Assembly: GCA_045637505.1 (NCBI GenBank)
Contig: JAZTZO010000022.1
Location: 1 to 64,000, forward strand
DNA from: RGIG4079 sp045637505
GTDB lineage: Bacteria; Bacteroidota; Bacteroidia; Bacteroidales; Muribaculaceae
Length of the DNA stretch: 64,000 bases
Direction: 5' to 3'
In this document: piece by piece, positions 1-7,874 of the stretch
How positions within the stretch are numbered: the stretch's first letter is position 1
Layout: each line of letters starts with the position of its first letter
Position numbers and translations under genes: made by a program
The notes under the pieces: model-generated
Told to the model about the DNA's origin: nothing
What the model saw: the letters and a program-made list of their open reading frames with translations, nothing else
The model's database searches: none

Positions 1-51
1 TGGAAAAATTATTTCTTTTCGCAAAATATATCTAATTTTGAATAGTTGAAC

Positions 52-79
52 TGTAATACGGAGCTAGCTCCGTATTACA
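52..79. terminator. 28-bp perfect palindrome, probable terminator
   Basis: The two halves are exact reverse complements with no spacer (arm TGTAATACGGAGCT), and a T-rich run follows on the plus strand. This could end a plus-strand transcript entering from outside the window. A protein-binding palindrome is the alternative. Confidence 0.5.
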
Positions 80-119
80 CTCTTATTTTAATTATATATT
101 TATTAACAATTTAAAAGTA

Positions 120-425
120 AACCTTTTTCAGGACGATACAGAGTTATGGCTCACTCGTGAGCTCTGCGAGGTTCTCCTAAAAATTATTTGATAATTTTCA
201 AGAGGAGAGCTATGGCCCATTCGTTAGCTCTGCGAGGTTCCCTAAAAGTTCCTTCGTAAATTTCAAGGCAGGAGCTTTAGCCCTGAGGGCTTTATGGGTT
301 TTGAGTTGTTGGGTTTGTGGATGGGTTTCTTTAACCACCTCCCGGCTTTGCCGTACTCCTCCTATCCACTTCGTGGCAGGAGGAGAGTTGTGGCCTTTAT
401 GGGTTTTGAGTTGTTGGGTTTGTTC
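120..425. repeat. Cluster of REP-like hairpin repeats
   Basis: Several imperfect hairpins follow each other. The CTCCT...AGGAG hairpin at 174-207 is the reverse-oriented relative of copies at 17747-17779 and 24112-24144. The phrase AGCTCTGCGAGGTT occurs twice here and in part near 23990. A further hairpin (CTCCTCC...AGGAGGAG) lies near 357-386. A 30-bp unit starting GCTTTATGGGTTTTG occurs at about 289-318 and 393-422. Much of the cluster is read as the C-terminal codons of the overlapping minus-strand gene. Confidence 0.7.
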
Positions 426-740
426 TTTTTGAGTTTTTTCAATAGTTGGGGTTGATTGTTCTTGGGGTTGAGTTTCAGTTGGGGATTTTTGTTGGGTGTC
501 AATAGTGGTTTGCTCTTGTTGTGCTTGTTCGAGGGCTTCTTGCTCAAGGAGGCATTTGATGTATTCTTTCACAATGAGGTGTACTTTTGACTCAATGGGG
601 TTGATGAATAGTGATGGGGAGAAGTCACCATTCATATTTTTATTAAAGGCGTCGATGATGTATTGTGAACGGCCAATACGATAGCGAATTTGAAATCCGC
701 GATAATGTTCCCACACTTTTTTGATATTTTCTGGTTTCAT
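210..740 (-). CDS. Hypothetical protein with Gln/Thr/Lys-rich, repeat-derived tail
   Basis: I do not recognise this 176-residue protein. Residues 1-70 look like a compact domain (VWEHYRGFQIRYRIGRSQYI). The rest is low complexity, rich in Q, T, P and K, with the phrase TQQLKTHK occurring twice. The last 70 or so residues are encoded by the hairpin repeat cluster, so the native C-terminus was probably replaced or extended by repeat insertion. A good promoter box TAACTTTG (minus strand, 770-777) sits about 30 bp before the start, which supports expression. There is no signal peptide or membrane segment. The gene is isolated: the next gene upstream is beyond a terminator and a candidate small RNA. 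Confidence 0.55.
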   Translation of the reverse strand: MKPENIKKVWEHYRGFQIRYRIGRSQYIIDAFNKNMNGDFSPSLFINPIESKVHLIVKEYIKCLLEQEALEQAQQEQTTIDTQQKSPTETQPQEQSTPTIEKTQKEQTQQLKTHKGHNSPPATKWIGGVRQSREVVKETHPQTQQLKTHKALRAKAPALKFTKELLGNLAELTNGP

Positions 741-825
741 AGTTAGATTGTTTTAAATGTTTGATGATGCAAAGTTACAACGCAAAAATGGAGAATGTGT
801 GCGATAATGTATATGGATAGAAAAT

Positions 826-894
826 AAAAAAACTGTCGCGTTTCGCAACGCAACAGCTTATGAAACCTTAATCTTAATTTAATACTATGAAAAA
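826..894 (-). ncRNA. Candidate small RNA, about 70 nt
   Basis: On the minus strand a full Bacteroidales promoter (TTTG at 930-933, 20-bp spacer, TATCTTTG at 902-909) is followed within about 40 nt by a strong terminator. The terminator is a 10-bp stem with a GCGA tetraloop (833-856) and seven U residues. No plausible reading frame fits between them. The unit therefore looks like a self-contained short transcript. It could instead be an attenuated leader of the 176-residue gene, but that gene has its own promoter after the terminator. Confidence 0.5.
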
Positions 895-901
895 CACATT
901 G

Positions 902-933
902 CAAAGATAAATTTGTGATTTTAGTTTACCAAA
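902..933 (-). promoter_or_regulatory. Promoter of the candidate small RNA
   Basis: TTTG (930-933) and TATCTTTG (902-909), read on the minus strand, are separated by 20 bp and match the Bacteroidales -33/-7 consensus. No gene start lies within 100 bp downstream. Confidence 0.6.
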
Positions 934-1091
934 AAAATGACCAAAAAAAACGAGATATTTGCCATTTTTAACATGCCTGCAAAATATGATTTCCCTATGC
1001 TGTTAATACATTTATCAATGTGTAATTGTGAGTTGTTTTCTTTTTTGTCGCCTTCTTCCTGTGGGGTGTAACGAGGATGGTGTTTTTGTGT

Positions 1092-1124
1092 AAAAAACAG
1101 GGGCTGTGCAATGCACAGCCCCTG
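1092..1124 (-). terminator. Terminator of the inositol-phosphate synthase gene
   Basis: A 12-bp perfect GC-rich stem (CAGGGGCTGTGC with a 3-nt loop) is followed by a run of T on the minus strand, about 40 bp after the stop codon. Confidence 0.85.
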
Positions 1125-1161
1125 GGGATATAAAATTGTGTAGTATTTAATACTGACGCTA

Positions 1162-2466
1162 TTAGTCGAGTTCTTGATCGGCTTCGTAGCCACCCATTTC
1201 GCGAATAGCGTTTTTGAGGATCGCATATTGTTGGAAGAGGTGGTTAACAGGTACTTCGCCTTTGGTGTAGTCGTGCATAGGACTCTTGAGGAAGAAACTG
1301 AGGAAGCGTTGAGTTCCCCAACGACCTGCGCGAGCAGCCAAGTCGCTCAACAATACAAGGTCGAGGCACAAAGGAGCAGCGAGGATAGAGTCGCGGCAAA
1401 GGAAGTCGATCTTGATTTGCATAGGGTAACCCATCCAACCGAAGATATCGATGTTGTCCCATCCTTCTTTGTTATCGTTGCGAGGTGGGTAGTAGTTGAT
1501 GCGCACTTTGTGGTAATAGTCGGTATATAAATCGGGTTGTTCTTCGGGAACAAGGATTGATTCGAGGGTAGAAAGTTTAGAAACTTCTTTGGTGCGGAAG
1601 TTGGCAGGTTCGTCAAGAACAAGACCATCACGGTTGCCGAGGATGTTAGTTGAGAACCAACCAGCAAGACCGAGGCAACGAGTGCCGATGATAGGAGCGA
1701 AGCCCGATTTAACAAGAGTTTGACCTGTTTTGAAGTCTTTACCAGCGATAGGTAATTTAGTTTTTTCGGCCATTTCCCACATAGCAGGGATGTCAACAGT
1801 AGTGTTAGGAGCACCCATGATGAAAGGAGCACCTTCGGCGAGAGCTGCGTAAGCGTAGCACATAGAAGGAGCGATGTTTTCTACATCGTTGGCTTTCATT
1901 GCAGCTTCGAGGTCGGCAAGTTTATAGTGAACTTCTTCGTTAATGGGAACATAAACTTCGGTAGAAGCTGACCAAAGAACTACAATGCGGTCAACGCCAT
2001 GTTCTTTTTTGAAGTTACGAATGTCTTCACGAAGTTGTTCGGTCATGTCCCAACGGTCTTTGCAGTCTTTTACATTGTTGCCATCGAGGCGTTTAGCGTA
2101 GTTCTTGTCGAAAGCAGCCTTCATGGGGACGATTTTTTCGAGTTCGTCTTTAACAGGAAGGATATCTTTTTCTTTAAGAACTTGGCAGTTCATAGCCGAT
2201 TCGAATGCGTTTTCGGGATATACGTCCCATGCTCCAAATACGATGTCGTCGAGTTTTGCCATAGGCACGATTTCATCATATTTGAGATATTTTTTGTCGG
2301 CACCTTTGCCAACGCGTACTTTGTCATATTGAGTCATAGCGCCCACAGGCTTAGCAAGACCTTTGCGGGCCATCAAAACACCAGTCATGAATGTGGTTGT
2401 AACCGCACCAAGACCTACAACTAATACACCGAGTTTACCTTCGGCTGCTTTTACGTTACTATTCAT
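1162..2466 (-). CDS. ino1: myo-Inositol-1-phosphate synthase
   Basis: Converts glucose 6-phosphate to inositol 1-phosphate with NAD as recycled cofactor; this is the entry step to inositol lipids. The 434-residue protein has the N-terminal Rossmann motif VVGLGAVTTTF (about residues 16-26), the GFAPIIGTRCLGLAGWFSTN segment and ILGNRDG in the middle, and the KIDFLCRDSILAAPL catalytic region near residue 350. Length is normal for the prokaryotic form. It has its own promoter-like box (TAACTTTA, 2544-2551) and its own terminator. It lies 271 bp downstream of an operon with a CDP-alcohol phosphatidyltransferase, which places it in inositol lipid synthesis as described for gut Bacteroides. Family call is secure. 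Confidence 0.95.
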   Translation of the reverse strand: MNSNVKAAEGKLGVLVVGLGAVTTTFMTGVLMARKGLAKPVGAMTQYDKVRVGKGADKKYLKYDEIVPMAKLDDIVFGAWDVYPENAFESAMNCQVLKEKDILPVKDELEKIVPMKAAFDKNYAKRLDGNNVKDCKDRWDMTEQLREDIRNFKKEHGVDRIVVLWSASTEVYVPINEEVHYKLADLEAAMKANDVENIAPSMCYAYAALAEGAPFIMGAPNTTVDIPAMWEMAEKTKLPIAGKDFKTGQTLVKSGFAPIIGTRCLGLAGWFSTNILGNRDGLVLDEPANFRTKEVSKLSTLESILVPEEQPDLYTDYYHKVRINYYPPRNDNKEGWDNIDIFGWMGYPMQIKIDFLCRDSILAAPLCLDLVLLSDLAARAGRWGTQRFLSFFLKSPMHDYTKGEVPVNHLFQQYAILKNAIREMGGYEADQELD

Positions 2467-2543
2467 TTTGATTTTATAAAATTAAGTTATTGTTATTCAA
2501 TATTTAAAGTTTCAATAGTTGCCATTCTAAATTTAACAGCGTG

Positions 2544-2551
2544 TAAAGTTA
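2544..2551 (-). promoter_or_regulatory. -7 box of the inositol-phosphate synthase gene
   Basis: TAACTTTA on the minus strand differs from the TAnnTTTG consensus only in the last base and lies about 80 bp before the start. The 271-bp gap before ino1 is otherwise AT-rich and empty. Confidence 0.45.
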
Positions 2552-2737
2552 CATTTTGTTTTTAATTTGCAAAATTAATTGCTGTATAAACTTTGCTTAT
2601 TTTTGTGAACTAAAGTTAATAAAATGGAGGTTTAGTAAAAAAAGACAAAGAATGTGGAGCAAAAGGATAGTTTTTTGTTAATGAATTTAAATTAAGCATA
2701 TGCGCTTTTGCACAAAATGGGCTAAAGTGTGTAAATA

Positions 2738-3454
2738 TTATAAGCCTAACTTAACGATAACTTCATTTAACTTTGAAATGATGCATGGGTGTGTAACTGC
2801 ATCTTCGTCGGCAGTCCATCCTTTACCTTTAATCCAAGCAACTTTACACCCGATAGTTTCGGCAGGAACAATATCTTTTTTGTAACTGTCGCCTATCACA
2901 AGCACCTCTTGAGGGTTGAGTGCCAATGCTTCAACTCCAAGGGCAAAGATGCGAGGGTCGGGCTTGCGTATTCCCACCACGGCCGATTCGACGATTTCTT
3001 TGAAATAGCGTCGTAGGTCAAAGTCGGCAAGCACGCTTTCTACATTTCCATAGAAGTTTGACACAAGCACCAACGGGAATTTATTATAAAGCGCCTCAAT
3101 GGTAGGGCGTGCTTCTTCAACACATTGGCGTGCTGCATCGTAGCAATATTGAGCAATGATGAGAGCTTTTTCTTCAACGATGGCTGCGTCGATGAGATTT
3201 TGCTCGGCAAGGTAACCGAGTTCGATGCGCATCTTTATGAGCAAAAGGTCGTAGAAGTTGTGGTGAGGGAGAATGTGAAGTGTGCGAGCCAATTCGCGTT
3301 CGGCAAATACATAACATTCGCGAAATTGTTCTTTGGTTACATCGATTTGGGCCACTTGATATCCGTCCCAAATGATTTCACTCCAATGCACACCACGGCT
3401 GTCGATAGTGCCGCCGTAGTCAAATATGATTCCTTTAATATTTTCCATCTTCAA
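2738..3454 (-). CDS. HAD-superfamily hydrolase-like protein with altered motif I
   Basis: This 238-residue protein has the HAD layout: nucleophile Asp12 in FDYGGT, motif II LVLVSNFYGN (about residue 130), Lys in GIRKPDPRIF, and the acidic motif IGDSYKKD (about residue 193). The second Asp of the usual DxD is Gly here (D-Y-G), so the normal general acid is missing. That leaves the activity uncertain. It overlaps the end of the CDP-alcohol phosphatidyltransferase gene by 20 bp and is the last gene of the operon. A role as phosphatase for a phosphatidylinositol-phosphate intermediate is attractive from context but is inference. The start may be Met3 (3448). Confidence 0.8.
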   Translation of the reverse strand: MKMENIKGIIFDYGGTIDSRGVHWSEIIWDGYQVAQIDVTKEQFRECYVFAERELARTLHILPHHNFYDLLLIKMRIELGYLAEQNLIDAAIVEEKALIIAQYCYDAARQCVEEARPTIEALYNKFPLVLVSNFYGNVESVLADFDLRRYFKEIVESAVVGIRKPDPRIFALGVEALALNPQEVLVIGDSYKKDIVPAETIGCKVAWIKGKGWTADEDAVTHPCIISKLNEVIVKLGL

Positions 3455-4379
3455 TTTCTTTAGTAAAGCGTCGGCAGAATCGTTCGTGGCAACACACCAT
3501 ATATATCAACATGATGTTGAGCACGGTTAGTTCAAATACGAAATATAGCCAAGGCATCTTAATCAATATTGCAGCAAATAGCGCAAAGGTGCGAGTGTTG
3601 AATGATAGCATGTTGGTATATTTCATCATGGGCAAAGATTTTGCGCGGAATGCATCGCGAAACTCTTGTGATGGTACACCATTCCATTTTTGAGCCATTG
3701 CTTTGCGCAGGCGTTGCATCCATGGGGTGAGACGCTCTTGATTGGCGGTGTAATTTGTGTAAAAAAAGAGTACAATTTTTTGGAAGAAGTTTTTGCTCCA
3801 TGATAGTTGCGATTGTTTCTCTTTGAGTTGAGCCGAACTATCGAGTTCGCTACCTTCTTCCCCTTTGAGGAAATATAGGTGGAAGTTGCGATAATAGTCG
3901 GCCATAGAGGCTTGTTGAGCATGGAATAGTCCGGCAATGATTGCTATAGTCCATATGAGCCAAGGCATGGGAGAGAAAAAGTCGTTGGTGGCGTTGGTGC
4001 GGAAGCATATAGCAAAATATATCGACAAGAACCATAAGTCGCCACACAAGCCGTCGAGAATGCGACCTATGCGAGAGTATTGCTTGGTCATGCGAGCCAA
4101 TTGTCCGTCGGCACTATCAAAGGAGTTGGCCCATATGAGCAAGAATATCCCTATTACGTTCATCCATATGTCGTTGAAATAGAACATAATCCCAGCACCT
4201 ACGCCAATAAATATTGATGCGATGGTGATAGCATTGGGGGTGATGCCAAGTTTTTTTGCTAAACAAGCCCATGCATATCCAATGGGACGATAGAAGATGA
4301 GGTCGAATGTCTCTTCGGTGTCCATTGATTTGAGCGTGTCTTTGTAGCTCACTTTTTTGTTATTTGATGTTTCAGCCAT
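3435..4379 (-). CDS. CDP-alcohol phosphatidyltransferase, probable inositol-lipid synthase
   Basis: An integral membrane enzyme that transfers a phospho-alcohol or phosphatidyl group from a CDP-linked donor. The family motif is visible around residues 88-113 as DSADGQLAR, eight residues, then GRILDGLCGD. The last two Asp are separated by four residues instead of the usual three. Several hydrophobic segments (about residues 33-82, 120-155 and 270-300) fit a six-helix core, with a soluble stretch at about 170-250. At 314 residues it is longer than PgsA-type enzymes. The six-bp gap to the ATP-grasp gene indicates one operon. With ino1 nearby, inositol phosphate or a CDP-inositol partner is the likely substrate (inference). 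Confidence 0.85.
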   Translation of the reverse strand: MAETSNNKKVSYKDTLKSMDTEETFDLIFYRPIGYAWACLAKKLGITPNAITIASIFIGVGAGIMFYFNDIWMNVIGIFLLIWANSFDSADGQLARMTKQYSRIGRILDGLCGDLWFLSIYFAICFRTNATNDFFSPMPWLIWTIAIIAGLFHAQQASMADYYRNFHLYFLKGEEGSELDSSAQLKEKQSQLSWSKNFFQKIVLFFYTNYTANQERLTPWMQRLRKAMAQKWNGVPSQEFRDAFRAKSLPMMKYTNMLSFNTRTFALFAAILIKMPWLYFVFELTVLNIMLIYMVCCHERFCRRFTKEIEDGKY

Positions 4380-4385
4380 AGTAGT

Positions 4386-5249
4386 CTATTTGCGTTCTTT
4401 GATGGTGCTTAAAATGCATTTGGCAATGTGGGGCGCTGCTTCATCGCGACAGGGTGCAAAGCTGGGCCAGTCGTTGAAGTCGATAATGCGCATTTCGCCG
4501 TCGGGCGATACGATGCAGTCGCCACCATAGATTTTTACATCAAGCACCTCTGATGCGCTTTGACATATTTGTTTCATCTTTTCAAGGTCAAATTTTATGC
4601 CTTGTGATTTTCCGTTGATAGCCTCGTGACCATATTTGCTGTGTCCAAGGTCGAATGGATAGAACCAGAAGAAGAATGGCGACCCTTGCACACCATAGAA
4701 TTTCACCAAGTCGCCTTCGAGGTGCTTGTTGATAACGGCGCGATTGATGCCGCGAAGGAAATATTCTTGAAGTAGTTCTTGTGCCTCTTGTGGGTGGCGC
4801 ACAAAGCTCACATCTTCTTTGTGCATAGCATGGAAGTCACCTCTCTTAATCCAACATTGAGTGAATCCGGCTTTTTCAAGGGCGTCTTTCACTCCTTCGT
4901 TGGTGTTGACCATAAGGCTCTCGGGGTAGGGAATGTTGCTACCTATGAGGATGCGAGTCATGCGTTCGCGAGTGCAATTCTCGATGCCATATCCCGAGTT
5001 GATTACAAGTCGTCCTTCGTCTTCCATTTTTTGGAGCAAGGCGATAGATTTTTGCTCACGACACATGTTCACGATAATGTTTTCGGTCACATTGCCGGCA
5101 ATGAATTGGTCTTCGCTATAAATGTTGACAATGCAGCCACGCTTGCGAAGGTTTTCGGCCACGGCGTTGAATATGGCGGCGTCGTTGCCTATGTGGTTGG
5201 GCGAATATGCTCCGGCTCTCATAATGCCGGCGATAGTAATTTCAGCCAT
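4386..5249 (-). CDS. ATP-grasp-fold protein of unknown substrate
   Basis: This 287-residue protein looks like a small ATP-grasp carboxylate-amine ligase. Visible elements are the central CWIKRGDFHAM strand with a candidate ATP-contacting Lys, the VINKHLEGDLVKFYGV segment, and the C-terminal metal-binding motif IIDFNDWPSFAPCRDEAA near residue 265. ATP-grasp enzymes activate a carboxylate as acyl phosphate and join it to an amine or thiol. The substrate cannot be read from the sequence. It sits between the nucleotidyltransferase and CDP-alcohol phosphatidyltransferase genes in a tight operon, so a head-group or amino-acid decoration of an inositol compound is possible (inference). Confidence 0.75.
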   Translation of the reverse strand: MAEITIAGIMRAGAYSPNHIGNDAAIFNAVAENLRKRGCIVNIYSEDQFIAGNVTENIIVNMCREQKSIALLQKMEDEGRLVINSGYGIENCTRERMTRILIGSNIPYPESLMVNTNEGVKDALEKAGFTQCWIKRGDFHAMHKEDVSFVRHPQEAQELLQEYFLRGINRAVINKHLEGDLVKFYGVQGSPFFFWFYPFDLGHSKYGHEAINGKSQGIKFDLEKMKQICQSASEVLDVKIYGGDCIVSPDGEMRIIDFNDWPSFAPCRDEAAPHIAKCILSTIKERK

Positions 5250-5281
5250 TATATATTAATGTGAATTAATAGAAATTAATC

Positions 5282-5989
5282 TTAAGGGCGTAGAGCAGCA
5301 AAAGCGGCAGCTGTTTCAATGTCGCCAGCGTGATCTACATCAACAATTTTTTCAAAGGGAAATGCTTTGAGGTTGAGGCCTGCGTCAACGAGCGCACGCT
5401 GGTAGTTGCGCATGCGTGCCATGCCATTTTCCATGCAGTTTTCAAGCACACGGAGGGCTGGTGGAGTTAATCCATATATTCCTCCCGAGATGAATTTAAC
5501 GCCATCCCATGGAGCATCTTTAAATGCTGTGATGTTGAGGTTGCTATCGGTGTCGATATATAGAGGTTTTTCGTCGTCGATGAACGAGGTCACGGCCATA
5601 TAACCATCGGCTCCAGTAGTGTCGTTTTCAAAAGCTTCAATATATTTTTTGAACTCTTCTTCGTGGAAAATAGTATCGACCGTAGTGAGGCAAAATTTTC
5701 CATCGGTAAAATGTCGGCTCACCTCATAGAAACTATGCATTGAACTGGGGGTAGATTTTACGACCAATTTGAAAGGTACGGGAATGTCGAGGCTTTCGAG
5801 ATATTCGCGCACTTGATGCATTTCTTCGTTGACGATGATGCTCAACGATGTGGCGTTGCATCGCATAAAGATGTCAATGAGTCGTTTGATCATAGGTGTG
5901 CCGTTGAGATTTACGAGTGGTTTGGGAAGTTTAACTCCCTCTTGAGCCAATCGTGAGCCCTCACCGGCAGCAATTATTGCGTAGTTCAT
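5282..5989 (-). CDS. Sugar/inositol-phosphate nucleotidyltransferase-like protein
   Basis: A MobA/GlmU-like nucleotidyltransferase of 235 residues. The nucleotide-binding signature AAGEGSRL is at residues 6-13, followed by KLPKPLVNLNGTPMI; the TTVDTIF segment supplies a metal-binding Asp. I chose the ATG at 5989, because the longer frame reaches back into the GtrA gene and the signature normally starts within a few residues of the N-terminus. It has 16 bp to GtrA and lies two genes before the CDP-alcohol phosphatidyltransferase. In hyperthermophiles an inositol-1-phosphate cytidylyltransferase pairs with such a transferase to use CDP-inositol; the same could apply here (inference). Confidence 0.85.
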   Translation of the reverse strand: MNYAIIAAGEGSRLAQEGVKLPKPLVNLNGTPMIKRLIDIFMRCNATSLSIIVNEEMHQVREYLESLDIPVPFKLVVKSTPSSMHSFYEVSRHFTDGKFCLTTVDTIFHEEEFKKYIEAFENDTTGADGYMAVTSFIDDEKPLYIDTDSNLNITAFKDAPWDGVKFISGGIYGLTPPALRVLENCMENGMARMRNYQRALVDAGLNLKAFPFEKIVDVDHAGDIETAAAFAALRP

Positions 5990-6005
5990 ATTATAAAAAT
6001 ATTGA

Positions 6006-6521
6006 TTAATCGTTATTTTTTTCTTGTCGCTTATTGGGGAAGAAAAATCCTCTAATGTCGAGGTCTTGGAACACAAAGTAGCGTTGTAGTAGTATGTTCC
6101 AAAATACCGATACGATAAATGAAACTAATAGTTGGGCGGCCATAAAGCACCCGGCATCTTTGAATCCAATGCTTAATAGCCATTGCCAGTTGGCAAATAG
6201 GTAGTGGACAAACTCGGTGCCGTAGGAGTTGAGCAAAAGGCTTCCTACCCACACAAGGGCATATTTGATGGCAACCATGCGCTTGCTCACTTCGTTGCCA
6301 CGGAAGGTCCATTTATAGTTTAAGAAACAATTTACTACCCCACCTGTAGTGGCACCTATCGCCTTTGAATAAAGAGGTCCAAGGGGTGTGAACTCAAAGA
6401 GGACAAGACTCACAATAAAGTCGGTCCAAGCCGACACTTGCGAGGTTGCTGTGGCTTTGAGCAGCATTTTAAATTCCTGCTTGTTGCGGAATTGTGGGGG
6501 TAAAAGTTTCTTTAGTTTCAT
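6006..6521 (-). CDS. GtrA-family membrane protein
   Basis: A 171-residue protein with four hydrophobic helices (about residues 31-50, 57-72, 88-110, 120-145) and the family phrase NYKWTFRG in the second half-loop. GtrA proteins are thought to move or hold lipid-linked sugars in the membrane, usually with a glycosyltransferase. Here it is embedded between pdxA (25 bp) and a nucleotidyltransferase (16 bp), which points to a lipid head-group pathway. The precise cargo is unknown. Confidence 0.85.
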   Translation of the reverse strand: MKLKKLLPPQFRNKQEFKMLLKATATSQVSAWTDFIVSLVLFEFTPLGPLYSKAIGATTGGVVNCFLNYKWTFRGNEVSKRMVAIKYALVWVGSLLLNSYGTEFVHYLFANWQWLLSIGFKDAGCFMAAQLLVSFIVSVFWNILLQRYFVFQDLDIRGFFFPNKRQEKNND

Positions 6522-6546
6522 CGATTAAGCAAAGAGCGAGGAGTGA

Positions 6547-7650
6547 TTAGTCTTCGTGTTCGTCTTTAGTGAGGTCGAGAACCACATTGTCTTTCCCTTT
6601 ATCGAAATATTGTTTGCGTAGGGGGTTGCGGTGAATGTATGCTTCATTGCGACGGCAACGCACCACATCGATAGCATGATAGATTGCTTCGCGTAAAGAT
6701 GCTTCAGAGGCCAACCCTTTGCCCACGATGTCGTATCCTGTGCCATGGTCGGGAGAGGTGCGCACAAAGTCAAGCCCAGCAGTGAAATTTACACCACTCT
6801 CCATAGCAAGAGTTTTGAATGGAGCAAGACCTTGGTCGTGATACATGGCTAAAATGCCGTCAAACTTAGAATATTGTCCGCTACCAAAAAGACCATCGGC
6901 TGCATATGGCCCGAAGCATAACATCTTGCTACTGCGTGCTTCTTCAATGGCTGGGGTGATGATTTCTTGTTCTTCCTTGCCAAGAAGGCCGTTTTCGCCA
7001 GCATGAGGGTTAAGCGAAAGGACGGCAATGCGAGGGTGGTCGATACCAAAGTCGTTTTTAAGCGAACGGTTGAAGATGTTGAGTTTTTCAACGATGGCTT
7101 CTTTGGTGATAGCAGTGGGTATTTTAGCAATGGGTAGATGGGTTGTGACAAGAGCCACTCTCACATTTTCATTGCAAAGTATCATTAATGCTTTGTTGCC
7201 ATCGCCGAGTGATGCTTCGAGATACTCGGTGTGGCCGGGGAAATTGAAAGTGTCGCTTTGAATGGTGTCTTTGTTGATAGGTGCAGTAACGAGAGCATCT
7301 ATCGCGCCATCGCGAAGGTCGCTCACGGCTTGTTCGAGAGCAACGAAAGCAGCATTGCCAGCGACAGCAGTGGCTTTGCCTGGCTCGATGAGGGTGTCTT
7401 CGCCCACAACATTGATGATGCTACAAACACCTTCGCGTGCTTCGGTAGCTTTTGCTATTTGATTTATTGCAAATTGAGGCAAATCGAGTTGTTTGCGATA
7501 ATAGTTGGCAATTTTAGCCGAGCCATATATGATGGGTGTGCATAATTCAAACATACGAGAGTCTTCAAGTGCTTTGAGGATAACTTCGTAGCCTATGCCA
7601 TTGATGTCGCCGTGGGTGATTCCCACTCTTATTTTTTTAAAGTCTTTCAT
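6547..7650 (-). CDS. pdxA: 4-Hydroxythreonine-4-phosphate dehydrogenase
   Basis: PdxA oxidises 4-phosphohydroxy-L-threonine in the DXP-dependent route to pyridoxal phosphate. The 367-residue protein carries the start RVGITHGDINGIGYEVI, the FPGHTEYL segment and the metal-binding MYHDQGLAPFKTL motif, plus the TSPDHGTGYDI stretch. Length is slightly above the family norm because of a charged C-terminal tail (residues 340-367). It is the first gene of the inositol-lipid type operon; co-transcription is suggested only by spacing (25 bp). A weak TAACTTTA box lies about 95 bp upstream. Confidence 0.93.
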   Translation of the reverse strand: MKDFKKIRVGITHGDINGIGYEVILKALEDSRMFELCTPIIYGSAKIANYYRKQLDLPQFAINQIAKATEAREGVCSIINVVGEDTLIEPGKATAVAGNAAFVALEQAVSDLRDGAIDALVTAPINKDTIQSDTFNFPGHTEYLEASLGDGNKALMILCNENVRVALVTTHLPIAKIPTAITKEAIVEKLNIFNRSLKNDFGIDHPRIAVLSLNPHAGENGLLGKEEQEIITPAIEEARSSKMLCFGPYAADGLFGSGQYSKFDGILAMYHDQGLAPFKTLAMESGVNFTAGLDFVRTSPDHGTGYDIVGKGLASEASLREAIYHAIDVVRCRRNEAYIHRNPLRKQYFDKGKDNVVLDLTKDEHED

Positions 7651-7874
7651 TGTTATAGGTATATATTATATATTCAAAGAAATCTCTTTGCCGAAGGAGA
7701 GTGCTTCTTGAAGAAATTTCGGTTAATGTATTTTACAATCGGTAAAGTTACTCATAATAATTCAAAAATGAGTTAAAAGGGGAATAAAAAAGAAAAAATG
7801 ACTAATATTTGGGCATAATGATTTGGTGAAAAAAAGTGTAGTGTTTAATTTTACACTCCTAAAAAGTAATAGAG

